Source of the DNA: Pseudomonas fluorescens HK44
GTDB lineage: Bacteria; Pseudomonadota; Gammaproteobacteria; Pseudomonadales; Pseudomonadaceae
Direction of reading: 5' to 3'
Assembly (NCBI RefSeq): GCF_000217955.3
Contig: NZ_AFOY02000019.1
Location: forward strand, 248,001-312,000
DNA length: 64,000 nucleotides
The notes under the pieces were generated by a model that was given only the letters and a program-made list of their open reading frames with translations, was not told where the DNA came from and did not search any database. Positions within the stretch are counted from its first letter, which is position 1. Every line of letters begins with the position of its first letter. Positions 42,751 through 50,859 of this stretch are shown one piece after another. Position numbers and translations under genes: made by a program.

Positions 42751-44073
42751 ATGAAGAAGTCCACCTTGGCCCTGGCTGTGGCCGTAGGGGTTTTGGCGCA
42801 GCAGGCAAGCGCCGCCGGTTTCATCGAAGACAGTAAAGCGACCCTGGGTCTGCGTAACTTCTACATCAACACCGACAACCGTACTGGCACCGGCGCGAAC
42901 AAAAACGAAGAATGGGGCCAAGGCTTCGATCTGCGTTTCATCTCGGGCTACACCCAAGGTACAGTTAAATTCGGCGTTGACGCCATTGGCCTGTACGGCG
43001 TGCGTCTGGACTCCAGCCCGGCCAAGAGCGGCAATTCGAGCGGTTCGGCTTCTGGCGGTACGATTTTCCCAAGTGATGGCAATCGTGCGGTTCCAGACTT
43101 CGGCAGCCTGGGCCTGACCGGTAAGGTCAAGATCTCCGAGACCGAGCTGAAAATCGGTACCCTGCAACCGAACAACCCGGTCATCAAGTACAACGATGGT
43201 CGTCTGTTGCCGCAAACCTTCACCGGTGGCGAGATCAAGTCCAACGAGATCAAGGACCTGACCCTGACTGCGGGCGAGATCAACGAGGCCAAAGGGCGTA
43301 ACTCCAGCAACGACGAAGGTCTGTCGATTGCCGGTGCCAACGGCGGCTCCAACTACGACGCGGGCAAGTTCAGCAACAAGTTCTACTACGGTGGTGCTGA
43401 CTACAAAATCACCAAGGACCTGACTGCTTCGTACTACTACGGTGAGCTGAAGGACTTCTACTCGCAGAACTTCCTGGGTCTGGTGCACAACTGGGCAATC
43501 GGTCCTGGCGTCCTGAAAAGTGACCTGCGCTACTACCGTAGCCGCGACAACGGTTCCAACGGCAACGACAAGAACTTCTTCACTACCGGTTTCTACGGCG
43601 GCAATACAACCAAAGGCAAGGTCGACAACGACCTGTACAGCTACCTGGCCCTGTACTCGGTTGAAGGTCACACCTTCGGTGCTGGCTACCAGTACACCAA
43701 GGGCGACAGCGACTTCCCTTGGTTGAACCAGGGTGACGGTTCCTCGAACAGCACCATCACCGACGTGCAGATCCAGAAGTTTGCCCGCGCTGGCGAACGT
43801 ACCTGGCAAGCTCGCTACGCCTACGACTTCGCCAAGGTTGGTGTACCTGGTCTGACCGCTGGTGTGATCTACCTGCACGGCAACAACATCGACAGCCCTA
43901 CTGGCAGCAAGAGCGAGTGGGAGCGTGACCTGAGCCTGGCTTACGTTGTTCCGGAAGGCCCGCTGAAAAACCTCGGCTTTGCCTGGAAAAACGCCATGTG
44001 GCGCACCGACGTGGCCACCCGCGACCAGGACGAAAACCGCCTGATCGTAAGCTACTCGATCCCGCTGTTGTAA
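42751..44073 (+). CDS. OprD-family outer-membrane porin (OprE/OprQ-like)
   Basis: A 440-residue porin. MKKSTLALAVAVGVLAQQAS with AAGFIEDSKATLGLRNFYIN is the OprD-family signal peptide and first strand. Repeated family motifs include EWGQGFDLRFISGYTQGTVK, FGVDAIGLYGVRLDSS, FYYGGADYKITKDLTASYYY and the C-terminal NRLIVSYSIPLL. It forms an 18-strand channel for small acids, amino acids or peptides. The exact substrate and the OprE/OprQ choice cannot be settled here. It has its own long leader and terminator. Confidence 0.93.
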   Translation: MKKSTLALAVAVGVLAQQASAAGFIEDSKATLGLRNFYINTDNRTGTGANKNEEWGQGFDLRFISGYTQGTVKFGVDAIGLYGVRLDSSPAKSGNSSGSASGGTIFPSDGNRAVPDFGSLGLTGKVKISETELKIGTLQPNNPVIKYNDGRLLPQTFTGGEIKSNEIKDLTLTAGEINEAKGRNSSNDEGLSIAGANGGSNYDAGKFSNKFYYGGADYKITKDLTASYYYGELKDFYSQNFLGLVHNWAIGPGVLKSDLRYYRSRDNGSNGNDKNFFTTGFYGGNTTKGKVDNDLYSYLALYSVEGHTFGAGYQYTKGDSDFPWLNQGDGSSNSTITDVQIQKFARAGERTWQARYAYDFAKVGVPGLTAGVIYLHGNNIDSPTGSKSEWERDLSLAYVVPEGPLKNLGFAWKNAMWRTDVATRDQDENRLIVSYSIPLL

Positions 44074-44100
44074 TACCCAGGCGTTTGTAACGCCTGAATA

Positions 44101-44136
44101 AAAAGCCCCGCTCGGCGTAAGCCTGGCGGGGCTTTT
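44101..44136 (+). terminator. Rho-independent terminator of the porin gene
   Basis: AAAAGCCCCGC and GCGGGGCTTTT pair as an 11-bp stem over a 14-base loop, 27 bases past the stop. Confidence 0.94.
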
Positions 44137-44283
44137 GCGTTTCAAGTCGGGCCCACCCCCGCAGGCCCGCCTTCACTTCCCTCTTTGCAGCAACTCAAGG
44201 CCTTCTCGAACCTTGGTTCCAAGACTGGTCTTCGTTGACGTATGCGTCCAGTGAATAGATGTTTAATATTCACTTGCGATCTA

Positions 44284-44301
44284 AATAAATAGATATTTAT
44301 T
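44284..44301. promoter_or_regulatory. AT palindrome upstream of lsfA
   Basis: AATAAATAGATATTTATT is a perfect 8-2-8 inverted repeat, 63 bases before the lsfA ATG. It shares ATAGATAT with the palindrome at 45058-45077 upstream of ssuE. Possibly an operator of the sulfate-starvation response. Confidence 0.45.
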
Positions 44302-44364
44302 CTTTTTAGTAAGCGGCGACACTAGGCACAGTAGGCTCATCACGCACTCACCAGGAGCAGCATC

Positions 44365-45003
44365 ATGAGCCTCAGACTGGGCGACATTGCCCCCGATTTC
44401 GAACAGGATTCCAGCGCCGGCACCCTCCGTTTTCACGAGTGGCTGGGCGATAGCTGGGGCGTGCTGTTTTCCCATCCGGCGGACTTCACACCGGTGTGCA
44501 CCACGGAGCTGGGGTTTACCGCCAGGCTCAAGGACGAGTTCGCCCAGCGCGGCGTCAAGGCCATTGCACTCTCGGTCGACCCGGTGGACTCGCACCACAA
44601 GTGGATCGAAGACATCAACGAAACCCAGAACACCCTCGTCAACTTCCCGATCCTCGCTGACGCCGACCGCAAGGTCTCCGATCTCTATGACCTGATCCAC
44701 CCGAATGCCAACGACACCCTGACCGTGCGTTCGCTGTTCGTCATCGATCCGAACAAGAAGATTCGCCTGACCATCACCTATCCGGCCAGTACCGGACGCA
44801 ACTTCCACGAGATCCTGCGGGTGATCGACTCGTTGCAGCTCACCGACAACTACAAAGTGGCCACCCCGGCCAACTGGCAGGACGGTGATGAAGTGGTGAT
44901 CGTGCCGTCGTTGAAGGATGAAGATGAAATCAGGACGCGCTTCCCTAAAGGCTACCGCGCAGTTAAACCGTACCTGCGCCTGACACCACAGCCCAACAGG
45001 TAA
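44365..45003 (+). CDS. lsfA: 1-Cys peroxiredoxin (LsfA)
   Basis: A 212-residue Prx6-type peroxiredoxin. The peroxidatic cysteine is in SHPADFTPVCTTELGFTARL (about residue 47), with no resolving cysteine at the usual 2-Cys position. The long C-terminal arm is present. In P. putida LsfA is induced by sulfate starvation, and here it lies 146 bases before ssuE, which fits. It reduces peroxides in the cytoplasm. The gene has its own AT-rich promoter region. Confidence 0.93.
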   Translation: MSLRLGDIAPDFEQDSSAGTLRFHEWLGDSWGVLFSHPADFTPVCTTELGFTARLKDEFAQRGVKAIALSVDPVDSHHKWIEDINETQNTLVNFPILADADRKVSDLYDLIHPNANDTLTVRSLFVIDPNKKIRLTITYPASTGRNFHEILRVIDSLQLTDNYKVATPANWQDGDEVVIVPSLKDEDEIRTRFPKGYRAVKPYLRLTPQPNR

Positions 45004-45023
45004 GCCATTGGTGTTTTTCTGTA

Positions 45024-45048
45024 TATGTGTTTAAGGAATAAACACATA
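45024..45048. promoter_or_regulatory. Perfect 10-5-10 palindrome in the lsfA-ssuE gap
   Basis: TATGTGTTTA, five bases (AGGAA), then TAAACACATA. It begins 21 bases after the lsfA stop. It might be an AT-rich hairpin or a regulator site (for example CysB-like, by context only). No T tract follows, so a terminator is unlikely. Confidence 0.55.
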
Positions 45049-45057
45049 AATAAATAT

Positions 45058-45077
45058 GATTTATAGATATATAAATC
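45058..45077. promoter_or_regulatory. Perfect 8-4-8 palindrome upstream of ssuE
   Basis: GATTTATA, GATA, TATAAATC, 73 bases before the ssuE start. Paired with the 45024 site about one and a half to three helical turns away, it may be part of the ssu operator. Confidence 0.5.
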
Positions 45078-45149
45078 AACTGATAAGGTCTGCCCATAGT
45101 CGCGAGATCGCACACTGCGAATCGCCGGAAAAGCTTAAGGAATAGCCGC

Positions 45150-45743
45150 ATGCTGGTCGTCTCACTCGGAGGAAGTCCCAGCCAACGCTCCCGCTCCGGG
45201 GTGCTGCTGGATCGCTCCCAACGCTGGTTGCAGCAACAAGGCGTAGAAGTGGTGAGTTATCAGGTACGGGACTTCCCGGCCGAAGACTTGCTGCACGCGC
45301 GCTTCGACAGCCCGAAGGTGGTCGACTTGCTGCAACAGATTGAAAATGCTGATGGCTTATTGATTGCCACGCCGGTCTACAAGGCGTCGTTTTCCGGCGC
45401 GCTGAAAACCGTGCTGGACCTGCTGCCGGAGCGCGCCTTGAGCCACAAGGTTGTACTGCCCATGGCCACTGGCGGCAGCATCGCCCACATGCTGGCCGTG
45501 GATTACGCGCTCAAGCCCGTGCTGTCGGCGCTGAAAGCCCAGGAAATGCTCCACGGGATTTTCGCCGAAGACAGCCAGATCGCTTACGGCGAAGGCAGTG
45601 CGCAGGCGCAGTTGTCACCGGCGCTGGAGCAGCGCTTGGTTGAGGCGCTGGAGCAGTTCTTCAGTGCCATGGCCCGTCGACCCAAACCACTGGACCCAAG
45701 CCTGTTGAATGATCGTTTGTTGAGTGCTCGCTGGAGCATTTAA
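45150..45743 (+). CDS. ssuE: NAD(P)H-dependent FMN reductase
   Basis: A 197-residue flavodoxin-like reductase. The FMN-binding loop is VVSLGGSPSQRSRSGVLLDR and the next FMN contact is LLIATPVYKASFSGALKTVL. It supplies FMNH2 to the SsuD monooxygenase. First gene of ssuEADCBF, with AAGGAATAGCCGC before the ATG. The proline and serine pattern PSQRSR is typical of SsuE. Confidence 0.94.
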   Translation: MLVVSLGGSPSQRSRSGVLLDRSQRWLQQQGVEVVSYQVRDFPAEDLLHARFDSPKVVDLLQQIENADGLLIATPVYKASFSGALKTVLDLLPERALSHKVVLPMATGGSIAHMLAVDYALKPVLSALKAQEMLHGIFAEDSQIAYGEGSAQAQLSPALEQRLVEALEQFFSAMARRPKPLDPSLLNDRLLSARWSI

Positions 45744-45833
45744 GCCTTACCCGACAATTGAATTACTGGCCTTACTCGCCCGCTAACGGGCAAGCAGGTG
45801 CAGCCAAAACCCAACTGCAAAAAGGAGAGCGCT

Positions 45834-46802
45834 ATGCGCACTGTCATTTTGCGTCGTGGTCTGGTCGCTCTGTTTGCTGCGGCTGTGTCCTTCGGCGTCA
45901 TTACTCAAGCTCAAGCGGCCGAGACCTTGCGAATCGGCTATCAGAAGTACGGCACCCTGGTGCTGCTCAAAGCCCGCGGCTCGCTGGAAAAGCGCCTCGC
46001 CGCCCAAGGCATCAGCGTGCAATGGACTGAATTCCCCGGCGGCCCGCAACTGCTCGAAGGGCTGAACGTCGGCTCGATCGATTTCGGCGTGACCGGCGAA
46101 ACTCCACCGGTATTCGCTCAGGCGGCCGGCGCCGATCTGCTCTACGTCGCTTACGAGCCACCCGCGCCGACCAGCGAAGCGATCCTGGTGCCGAAAGGCT
46201 CGGCGATCCAATCGGTACAGGACCTCAAGGGCAAGAAGGTCGTCCTCAACAAAGGCTCCAACGTGCACTACCTGCTGGTGCGTGCTCTGGAAGACGCCGG
46301 TCTCAAGTACACCGACATCCAAACCGTATTCCTGCCTCCGGCCGATGCCCGCGCGGCGTTCGAACGTGGCAGCGTCGATGCCTGGGTGATCTGGGACCCG
46401 TACCAGGCCGCCGCCGAACAACAACTGCACGCGCGCACCCTGCGTGACGGCAGCGGCATCGTCGACAACCACCAGTTCTACCTGGCGACCAAGCCTTACG
46501 CCGAACAACATCCGGCTGTGATCAAGGCCCTGGTGGAAGAAGTCCGCACCATCGGCGAATGGTCCAAAGCCAACCCTGAAGAGGTCACGCAACAAGTCTC
46601 GCCGCTGCTCGGCTTGCCGGCAGACATCACCCTGACCGCGGTGAAGCGCCAGGGCTACGGCGCGCATTTCCTTACGCCGCCAGTGATCGCGGCCCAGCAG
46701 AAAATCGCCGACAGCTTCTACCGGCTCAAATTGATTCCGAAACCCTTGAGCATCAACGACGTGATCTGGACGCCACCGGCAGCCGTTGCCACTGCGCCGT
46801 AA
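45834..46802 (+). CDS. ssuA: Aliphatic sulfonate-binding protein
   Basis: A 322-residue periplasmic protein with signal peptide MRTVILRRGLVALFAAAVSF then GVITQAQAAETLRIGY. The NMT1/SsuA fold is shown by GYQKYGTLVLLKARGSLEKR, WTEFPGGPQLLEGLNVGSID and FGVTGETPPVFAQAAGADLL. It collects alkanesulfonates for SsuCB. The ATG at 45834 follows AGGAGAG; 12 upstream codons are disregarded. Confidence 0.95.
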   Translation: MRTVILRRGLVALFAAAVSFGVITQAQAAETLRIGYQKYGTLVLLKARGSLEKRLAAQGISVQWTEFPGGPQLLEGLNVGSIDFGVTGETPPVFAQAAGADLLYVAYEPPAPTSEAILVPKGSAIQSVQDLKGKKVVLNKGSNVHYLLVRALEDAGLKYTDIQTVFLPPADARAAFERGSVDAWVIWDPYQAAAEQQLHARTLRDGSGIVDNHQFYLATKPYAEQHPAVIKALVEEVRTIGEWSKANPEEVTQQVSPLLGLPADITLTAVKRQGYGAHFLTPPVIAAQQKIADSFYRLKLIPKPLSINDVIWTPPAAVATAP

Positions 46803-46827
46803 TTCGATTTCCTTAGGAGACCACTCC

Positions 46828-47976
46828 ATGAGCCTTAATATTTTCTGGTTCCTGCCTACTCACGGTGACGGCCATTACCTTGGCACCGCCGAAGGCGCTC
46901 GCGCCGTCGACCACGGTTATTTGCAGCAAGTTGCCCAGGCGGCGGATCGTCTGGGGTTCGGCGGGGTGCTGATTCCCACGGGCCGCTCCTGCGAAGACTC
47001 GTGGCTGGTGGCCGCGTCGCTGATCCCGGTGACCCAGCGTTTGAAGTTTCTGGTCGCGTTGCGCCCAGGGATCATTTCCCCGACGGTGGCCGCGCGCCAG
47101 GCGGCGACCCTGGATCGCTTGTCCGGTGGGCGTGCGCTGTTCAACCTGGTAACGGGCGGCGATCCGGAAGAGCTGGCCGGCGATGGATTGTTCCTCAGTC
47201 ATGAAGAACGCTATCAGGCCTCGGTGGAGTTCACCCGGATCTGGCGTCGGGTGCTGGAAGGCGAGACGGTCGACTACGACGGTCAGCACATCAGTGTGAA
47301 GGGCGCGAAATTGCTCTATCCGCCGATCCAGCAACCGCGTCCGCCACTGTACTTTGGTGGGTCTTCTGAAGCGGCTCAGGATCTGGCTGCCGAGCAGGTT
47401 GAGATGGTCCTGACCTGGGGCGAGCCACCGGCCGCCGTCGCCGAGAAAATCGAACAAGTACGCGCCAAGGCCGCGAAGCACGGGCGCACCGTGCGCTTCG
47501 GCATTCGTTTGCATGTGATCGTCCGTGAAACCAACGCGCAAGCCTGGCAAGCGGCGGATCGTTTGATCTCCCATCTGGACGACGACACCATCGCCCGCGC
47601 TCAGGCCTCGTTGGCGCGCTTCGACTCGGTCGGCCAGCAGCGCATGGCCGCGTTGCACGGCGGCAGTCGCGACAACCTCGAAGTCAGCCCGAACCTCTGG
47701 GCAGGCGTCGGTCTGGTGCGTGGCGGTGCCGGCACCGCATTGGTCGGCGACGGCCCGACCGTGGCCGCACGGGTCAAGGAATACGCGGACCTGGGCATCG
47801 ATACCTTTATCTTCTCGGGCTACCCGCATCTGGAGGAGTCGTATCGGGTCGCGGAGTTGTTGTTCCCCCACCTCGACATCGAGCGTCCCGAACTACCGAA
47901 AAGCACCGGTTACGTCAGCCCGTTCGGCGAGATGGTTGCCAACGACATTCTTCCCAAAGCCGCGTCCCAGAGCTGA
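46828..47976 (+). CDS. ssuD: FMNH2-dependent alkanesulfonate monooxygenase
   Basis: A 382-residue TIM-barrel luciferase-family enzyme. SLNIFWFLPTHGDGHYLGTA opens the protein. The cysteine and arginine of GGVLIPTGRSCEDSWLVAAS and the flexible loop around NLWAGVGLVRGGAGTALVGD are as in E. coli SsuD. It cleaves alkanesulfonates to an aldehyde and sulfite using FMNH2 from SsuE. The ATG at 46828 follows TTAGGAGACC. Confidence 0.96.
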   Translation: MSLNIFWFLPTHGDGHYLGTAEGARAVDHGYLQQVAQAADRLGFGGVLIPTGRSCEDSWLVAASLIPVTQRLKFLVALRPGIISPTVAARQAATLDRLSGGRALFNLVTGGDPEELAGDGLFLSHEERYQASVEFTRIWRRVLEGETVDYDGQHISVKGAKLLYPPIQQPRPPLYFGGSSEAAQDLAAEQVEMVLTWGEPPAAVAEKIEQVRAKAAKHGRTVRFGIRLHVIVRETNAQAWQAADRLISHLDDDTIARAQASLARFDSVGQQRMAALHGGSRDNLEVSPNLWAGVGLVRGGAGTALVGDGPTVAARVKEYADLGIDTFIFSGYPHLEESYRVAELLFPHLDIERPELPKSTGYVSPFGEMVANDILPKAASQS

Positions 47977-47984
47977 GGCGCGCC

Positions 47985-48773
47985 ATGAAAAGGGAAAAGC
48001 TTATCCACAGCCTGGCGCCGTGGGCCTTGCCGGTACTGCTACTGGCGGTGTGGCAGTTATCGGTGTCGGCAGGCTGGTTGTCGACACGGATTTTGCCGGC
48101 ACCCAGCGCGGTGATCGAGGCGGGCGTGAGCCTGGTGCGCAGCGGCGAAATCTGGAAACACCTGGCGATCAGCGGCTGGCGCGCCGGCATTGGTTTTGTG
48201 ATTGGCGGCGGTATCGGCCTGGCATTGGGTTTCATCACCGGCCTGTCAAAGTGGGGCGAACGCCTGCTCGACAGTTCGGTGCAGATGATTCGCAACGTGC
48301 CGCATCTGGCGCTGATTCCGCTGGTGATCCTCTGGTTCGGCATTGATGAGTCGGCGAAGATTTTTCTGGTGGCGCTGGGGACGTTGTTCCCGATTTACCT
48401 CAACACCTATCACGGCATCCGCAACGTCGACCCGGCTCTGGTGGAGATGGCGCGCAGTTACGGCCTGTCCGGTTTCAGCCTGTTCCGTCAGGTGATTCTG
48501 CCGGGCGCGCTGCCTTCGATTCTGGTGGGCGTGCGCTTTGCCCTGGGCTTCATGTGGCTGACCCTGATTGTCGCGGAAACCATCTCCGCCAGCTCCGGCA
48601 TTGGCTACCTGGCGATGAATGCCCGGGAGTTCTTGCAGACGGATGTGGTGGTGCTGGCGATTGTTCTGTACGCGGTGCTCGGCAAATTGGCCGACCTCGC
48701 GGCCCGTGGTCTGGAACGGGTCTGGTTGCGCTGGCATCCGGCCTATCAAGTGGTTAAGGGCGGTGCAGCATGA
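47985..48773 (+). CDS. ssuC: Sulfonate ABC transporter permease
   Basis: A 262-residue inner-membrane protein with about six hydrophobic helices and the EAA-type loop ALVEMARSYGLSGFSLFRQV followed by ILPGALPSILVGVRFALG. It is the SsuC partner of SsuA and SsuB. The gene begins nine bases after ssuD and its stop overlaps the ssuB start (ATGA). Confidence 0.94.
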   Translation: MKREKLIHSLAPWALPVLLLAVWQLSVSAGWLSTRILPAPSAVIEAGVSLVRSGEIWKHLAISGWRAGIGFVIGGGIGLALGFITGLSKWGERLLDSSVQMIRNVPHLALIPLVILWFGIDESAKIFLVALGTLFPIYLNTYHGIRNVDPALVEMARSYGLSGFSLFRQVILPGALPSILVGVRFALGFMWLTLIVAETISASSGIGYLAMNAREFLQTDVVVLAIVLYAVLGKLADLAARGLERVWLRWHPAYQVVKGGAA

Positions 48774-49576
48774 CGGCCCAACAACCTCCACGCCTGCTGC
48801 GCGGAATTGCGCTGGCGGTGCGCAAACTGCAAAAAACCTTTGGCGCGCGGCAGGTGCTGCGCGAGATCGACCTGCACATTCCGGCCGGTCAGTTCGTCGC
48901 CGTGGTCGGTCGCAGCGGCTGTGGCAAAAGTACCTTGCTGCGTCTGCTGGCGGGGCTTGATCAACCCACGGACGGTGAGCTGTTGGCCGGTTCCGCACCG
49001 CTCGACGAGGCGCGCGAAGACACCCGGCTGATGTTTCAGGAAGCGCGTTTGCTGCCCTGGAAAAAGGTCATCGACAACGTCGGCCTCGGGCTCAAGGGCG
49101 ATTGGCGCCAGCAGGCGCTGGACGCACTGGATGCCGTGGGCCTGGCGGATCGCGCCGATGAATGGCCGGCGGCGTTGTCCGGCGGGCAGAAGCAGCGGGT
49201 GGCCTTGGCGCGGGCGCTGATCCATCAGCCGCGTTTGCTGTTGCTCGATGAGCCGCTGGGCGCACTGGATGCGCTGACCCGAATTGAAATGCAGCAACTG
49301 ATCGAACGTCTTTGGCAACAGCACGGTTTTACCGTGTTGCTGGTGACCCACGACGTCAGCGAAGCGGTGGCGATTGCCGACCGGGTGTTGCTGATCGAAG
49401 AGGGCGAAATCGGCCTCGACCTGCAGGTCGAACTGCCGCGCCCTCGGGTCCGTGGTTCCCATCGGCTGGCAGCGCTGGAGACCGAAGTGCTCAACCGCGT
49501 GCTGTCACTGCCGGGTTCACCGCCTGCGCCGGAACCTGTTTCACCCTTGCCCACGCAATTGCGCTGGGCTCACTGA
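48770..49576 (+). CDS. ssuB: Sulfonate ABC transporter ATPase
   Basis: A 268-residue ATPase of the nitrate/sulfonate/taurine group. Walker A is VGRSGCGKST (about residues 45-54), the signature LSGGQKQRVALARAL, and Walker B LLLLDEPLGALDALTR. It energises SsuC. The start overlaps the ssuC stop. ssuF follows 33 bases later. Confidence 0.94.
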   Translation: MTAQQPPRLLRGIALAVRKLQKTFGARQVLREIDLHIPAGQFVAVVGRSGCGKSTLLRLLAGLDQPTDGELLAGSAPLDEAREDTRLMFQEARLLPWKKVIDNVGLGLKGDWRQQALDALDAVGLADRADEWPAALSGGQKQRVALARALIHQPRLLLLDEPLGALDALTRIEMQQLIERLWQQHGFTVLLVTHDVSEAVAIADRVLLIEEGEIGLDLQVELPRPRVRGSHRLAALETEVLNRVLSLPGSPPAPEPVSPLPTQLRWAH

Positions 49577-49609
49577 CTCAATGTTTTCCCAACGACAGGA
49601 ATCAACCTC

Positions 49610-49825
49610 ATGACGATCAAAGCCATCAACGTTCGCAACCAGTTCAAAGGCACCATCAAGGAAATCGTCGAGGGCGACGTGCTCTCGGAGATCGATGTTC
49701 AGACCGCGTCTGGCATCGTCACCTCGGTCATCACCACGCGCTCGGTCAAAGAGCTGGAACTGGCGATCGGCAGCGAAGTGATCGCCTTCGTGAAATCCAC
49801 CGAGGTGTCGATCGCCAAGTTGTGA
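49610..49825 (+). CDS. ssuF: Molybdopterin-binding-like (TOBE) protein SsuF
   Basis: A 71-residue single-domain protein: MTIKAINVRNQFKGTIKEIV and then EGDVLSEIDVQTASGIVTSV with IGSEVIAFVKSTEVSIAKL. It is the Mop/TOBE fold that binds oxyanions, such as molybdate, in relatives. In P. putida ssuF is required for sulfonate use. Last gene of the ssu operon. Confidence 0.9.
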   Translation: MTIKAINVRNQFKGTIKEIVEGDVLSEIDVQTASGIVTSVITTRSVKELELAIGSEVIAFVKSTEVSIAKL

Positions 49826-49842
49826 TGGATGTGTCACACACA

Positions 49843-49878
49843 GCCCCAGACGGCTTGAGCCCTTCGGGGTTTTTTCGA
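49843..49878 (+). terminator. Probable terminator of the ssu operon
   Basis: CCCC at 49844-49847 can pair with GGGG at 49866-49869, which is followed by TTTTTT. Within it CCC TTC GGG offers a short alternative stem. Weak by stem length but well placed after ssuF. Confidence 0.55.
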
Positions 49879-49910
49879 TGTGTGCCTGTCATGGAATCAG
49901 TAGTGTGGCT

Positions 49911-49930
49911 ATCGCGAGCAGGCTCGCGAT
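49911..49930. repeat. Single REP palindrome
   Basis: ATCGCGAGC, AG, GCTCGCGAT: a perfect 9-bp hairpin between the convergent ssu operon and TetR gene. Confidence 0.85.
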
Positions 49931-49955
49931 GAGGCCCGAGATACCAACAAAAAAA

Positions 49956-50594
49956 TCAGGCTGAAGTCGCGCGCTTAGGCAGGTACGGCGGCAGATACAG
50001 CCCCAGATAAGCGTCGAATACCCGCATGCCTTCCTCGGCCATGCGCGGGGTGATCTGCCCGTGCTGTTGCACCGAGCGGGCGTAGACGCGGTCGCCCAGT
50101 TCCATGGCCAGCGCAAACACATCGACATCCTTGGGCAGCGTCGGCAGTTCGAAATGCTGATCGAAGAGTTTGTGCATCAGGTCGCCGAGCTCGATGTCAT
50201 GCTGGCGGTCGGCCTGGGTGACTTCGGTCAGGCCGTGTTGAGCGAGGATCAGTTGGCGCGCGGCGGCGTCTTCGTCGTAGATGGCGAGCATGCGTTGCTC
50301 GACCAGTCGCGACAGATCACGCCAGCCATTGAGCGAGTCGACTTCGATCGGTTCTTGCAGGCACGCGCGAAAGGCGCTGTGGACGTCGGCGGTCAGGGCT
50401 TCGAGCAGGGCCGGGACGCTGGCGAAGAAGTGGTAGACCGATGACGGCGGGATCTCGGCGCGTTCGGCCACGCTGTAGATCGACAGGCTGGCCACGCCCT
50501 CGGCGGCCAGCAGCGTGCGGGCGGCGTCGAGTATCGAGTCGATCCGGGCCTGGCTGCGTGCGCGGGGTTTGCGAAGGGGGGCGGGGCGCGTCAT
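49956..50594 (-). CDS. TetR-family transcriptional regulator
   Basis: A 212-residue regulator. The N-terminal helix-turn-helix is SQARIDSILDAARTLLAAEG with LSIYSVAERAEIPPSSVYHF. The C-terminal ligand domain does not reveal its effector. The start at 50594 follows AGGAGA. The frame reads 80 codons further back through the REPIN, which is not coding. It is followed by a REP and is convergent with the ssu operon. Its neighbour upstream is spuI, with a REPIN and terminator between, so control of spu is possible but unsupported. Confidence 0.9.
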   Translation of the reverse strand: MTRPAPLRKPRARSQARIDSILDAARTLLAAEGVASLSIYSVAERAEIPPSSVYHFFASVPALLEALTADVHSAFRACLQEPIEVDSLNGWRDLSRLVEQRMLAIYDEDAAARQLILAQHGLTEVTQADRQHDIELGDLMHKLFDQHFELPTLPKDVDVFALAMELGDRVYARSVQQHGQITPRMAEEGMRVFDAYLGLYLPPYLPKRATSA

Positions 50595-50653
50595 TGAGGT
50601 CTCCTGCAGGGCAGCGGGCATTGTACGCAGAGCGCAGTGATGATCCATACCCC

Positions 50654-50796
50654 GTGGCGAGGGAGCTTGCTCCCGCTGGAGTGCGCAGCACTCCAAAACC
50701 CAGTGAACGTGGAGTGTCCGATGCCATTGGATCGCATGTTTTGGGGCCGCTTCGCCCGAGCGCGGACCGGCCCGCGGGAGCAAGCTCCCTCGCCAC
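50654..50796. repeat. REPIN (GGGAGCTTGCTCCC outer arms)
   Basis: The 23-base arm opening GTGGCGAGGGAGCTTG at 50654-50676 recurs as exact reverse complement at 50774-50796. The left inner hairpin is GGAGTGCGCAGCACTCC. The right inner part is a GC-rich hairpin that matches the right inner part of the copy at 25507-25652 nearly base for base. Confidence 0.92.
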
Positions 50797-50804
50797 AGGG
50801 GCCA

Positions 50805-50840
50805 TAAAAAAACGCCGTGGGCATTGAAGCCCACGGCGTT
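50805..50840 (-). terminator. Terminator of spuI (bidirectional shape)
   Basis: AACGCCGTGGGC at 50811-50822 pairs with GCCCACGGCGTT at 50829-50840 over a six-base loop. The T run on the minus strand (50805-50810) ends the spuI transcript, 20 bases past its stop. A T run on the plus strand also exists. Confidence 0.92.
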
Positions 50841-50859
50841 GTTTTTTTGCTACAGCCGC

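Noticed and set aside
42670..44145. A 491-codon open frame antisense to the porin gene
   Set aside because: A shadow frame of the OprD gene. Composition (Val/Gln/Thr-rich, no motif) and lack of signals argue against a gene.
45024..45048. Terminator of lsfA
   Set aside because: A perfect palindrome, but AT-rich and without a T run after it. A protein-binding site is likelier.
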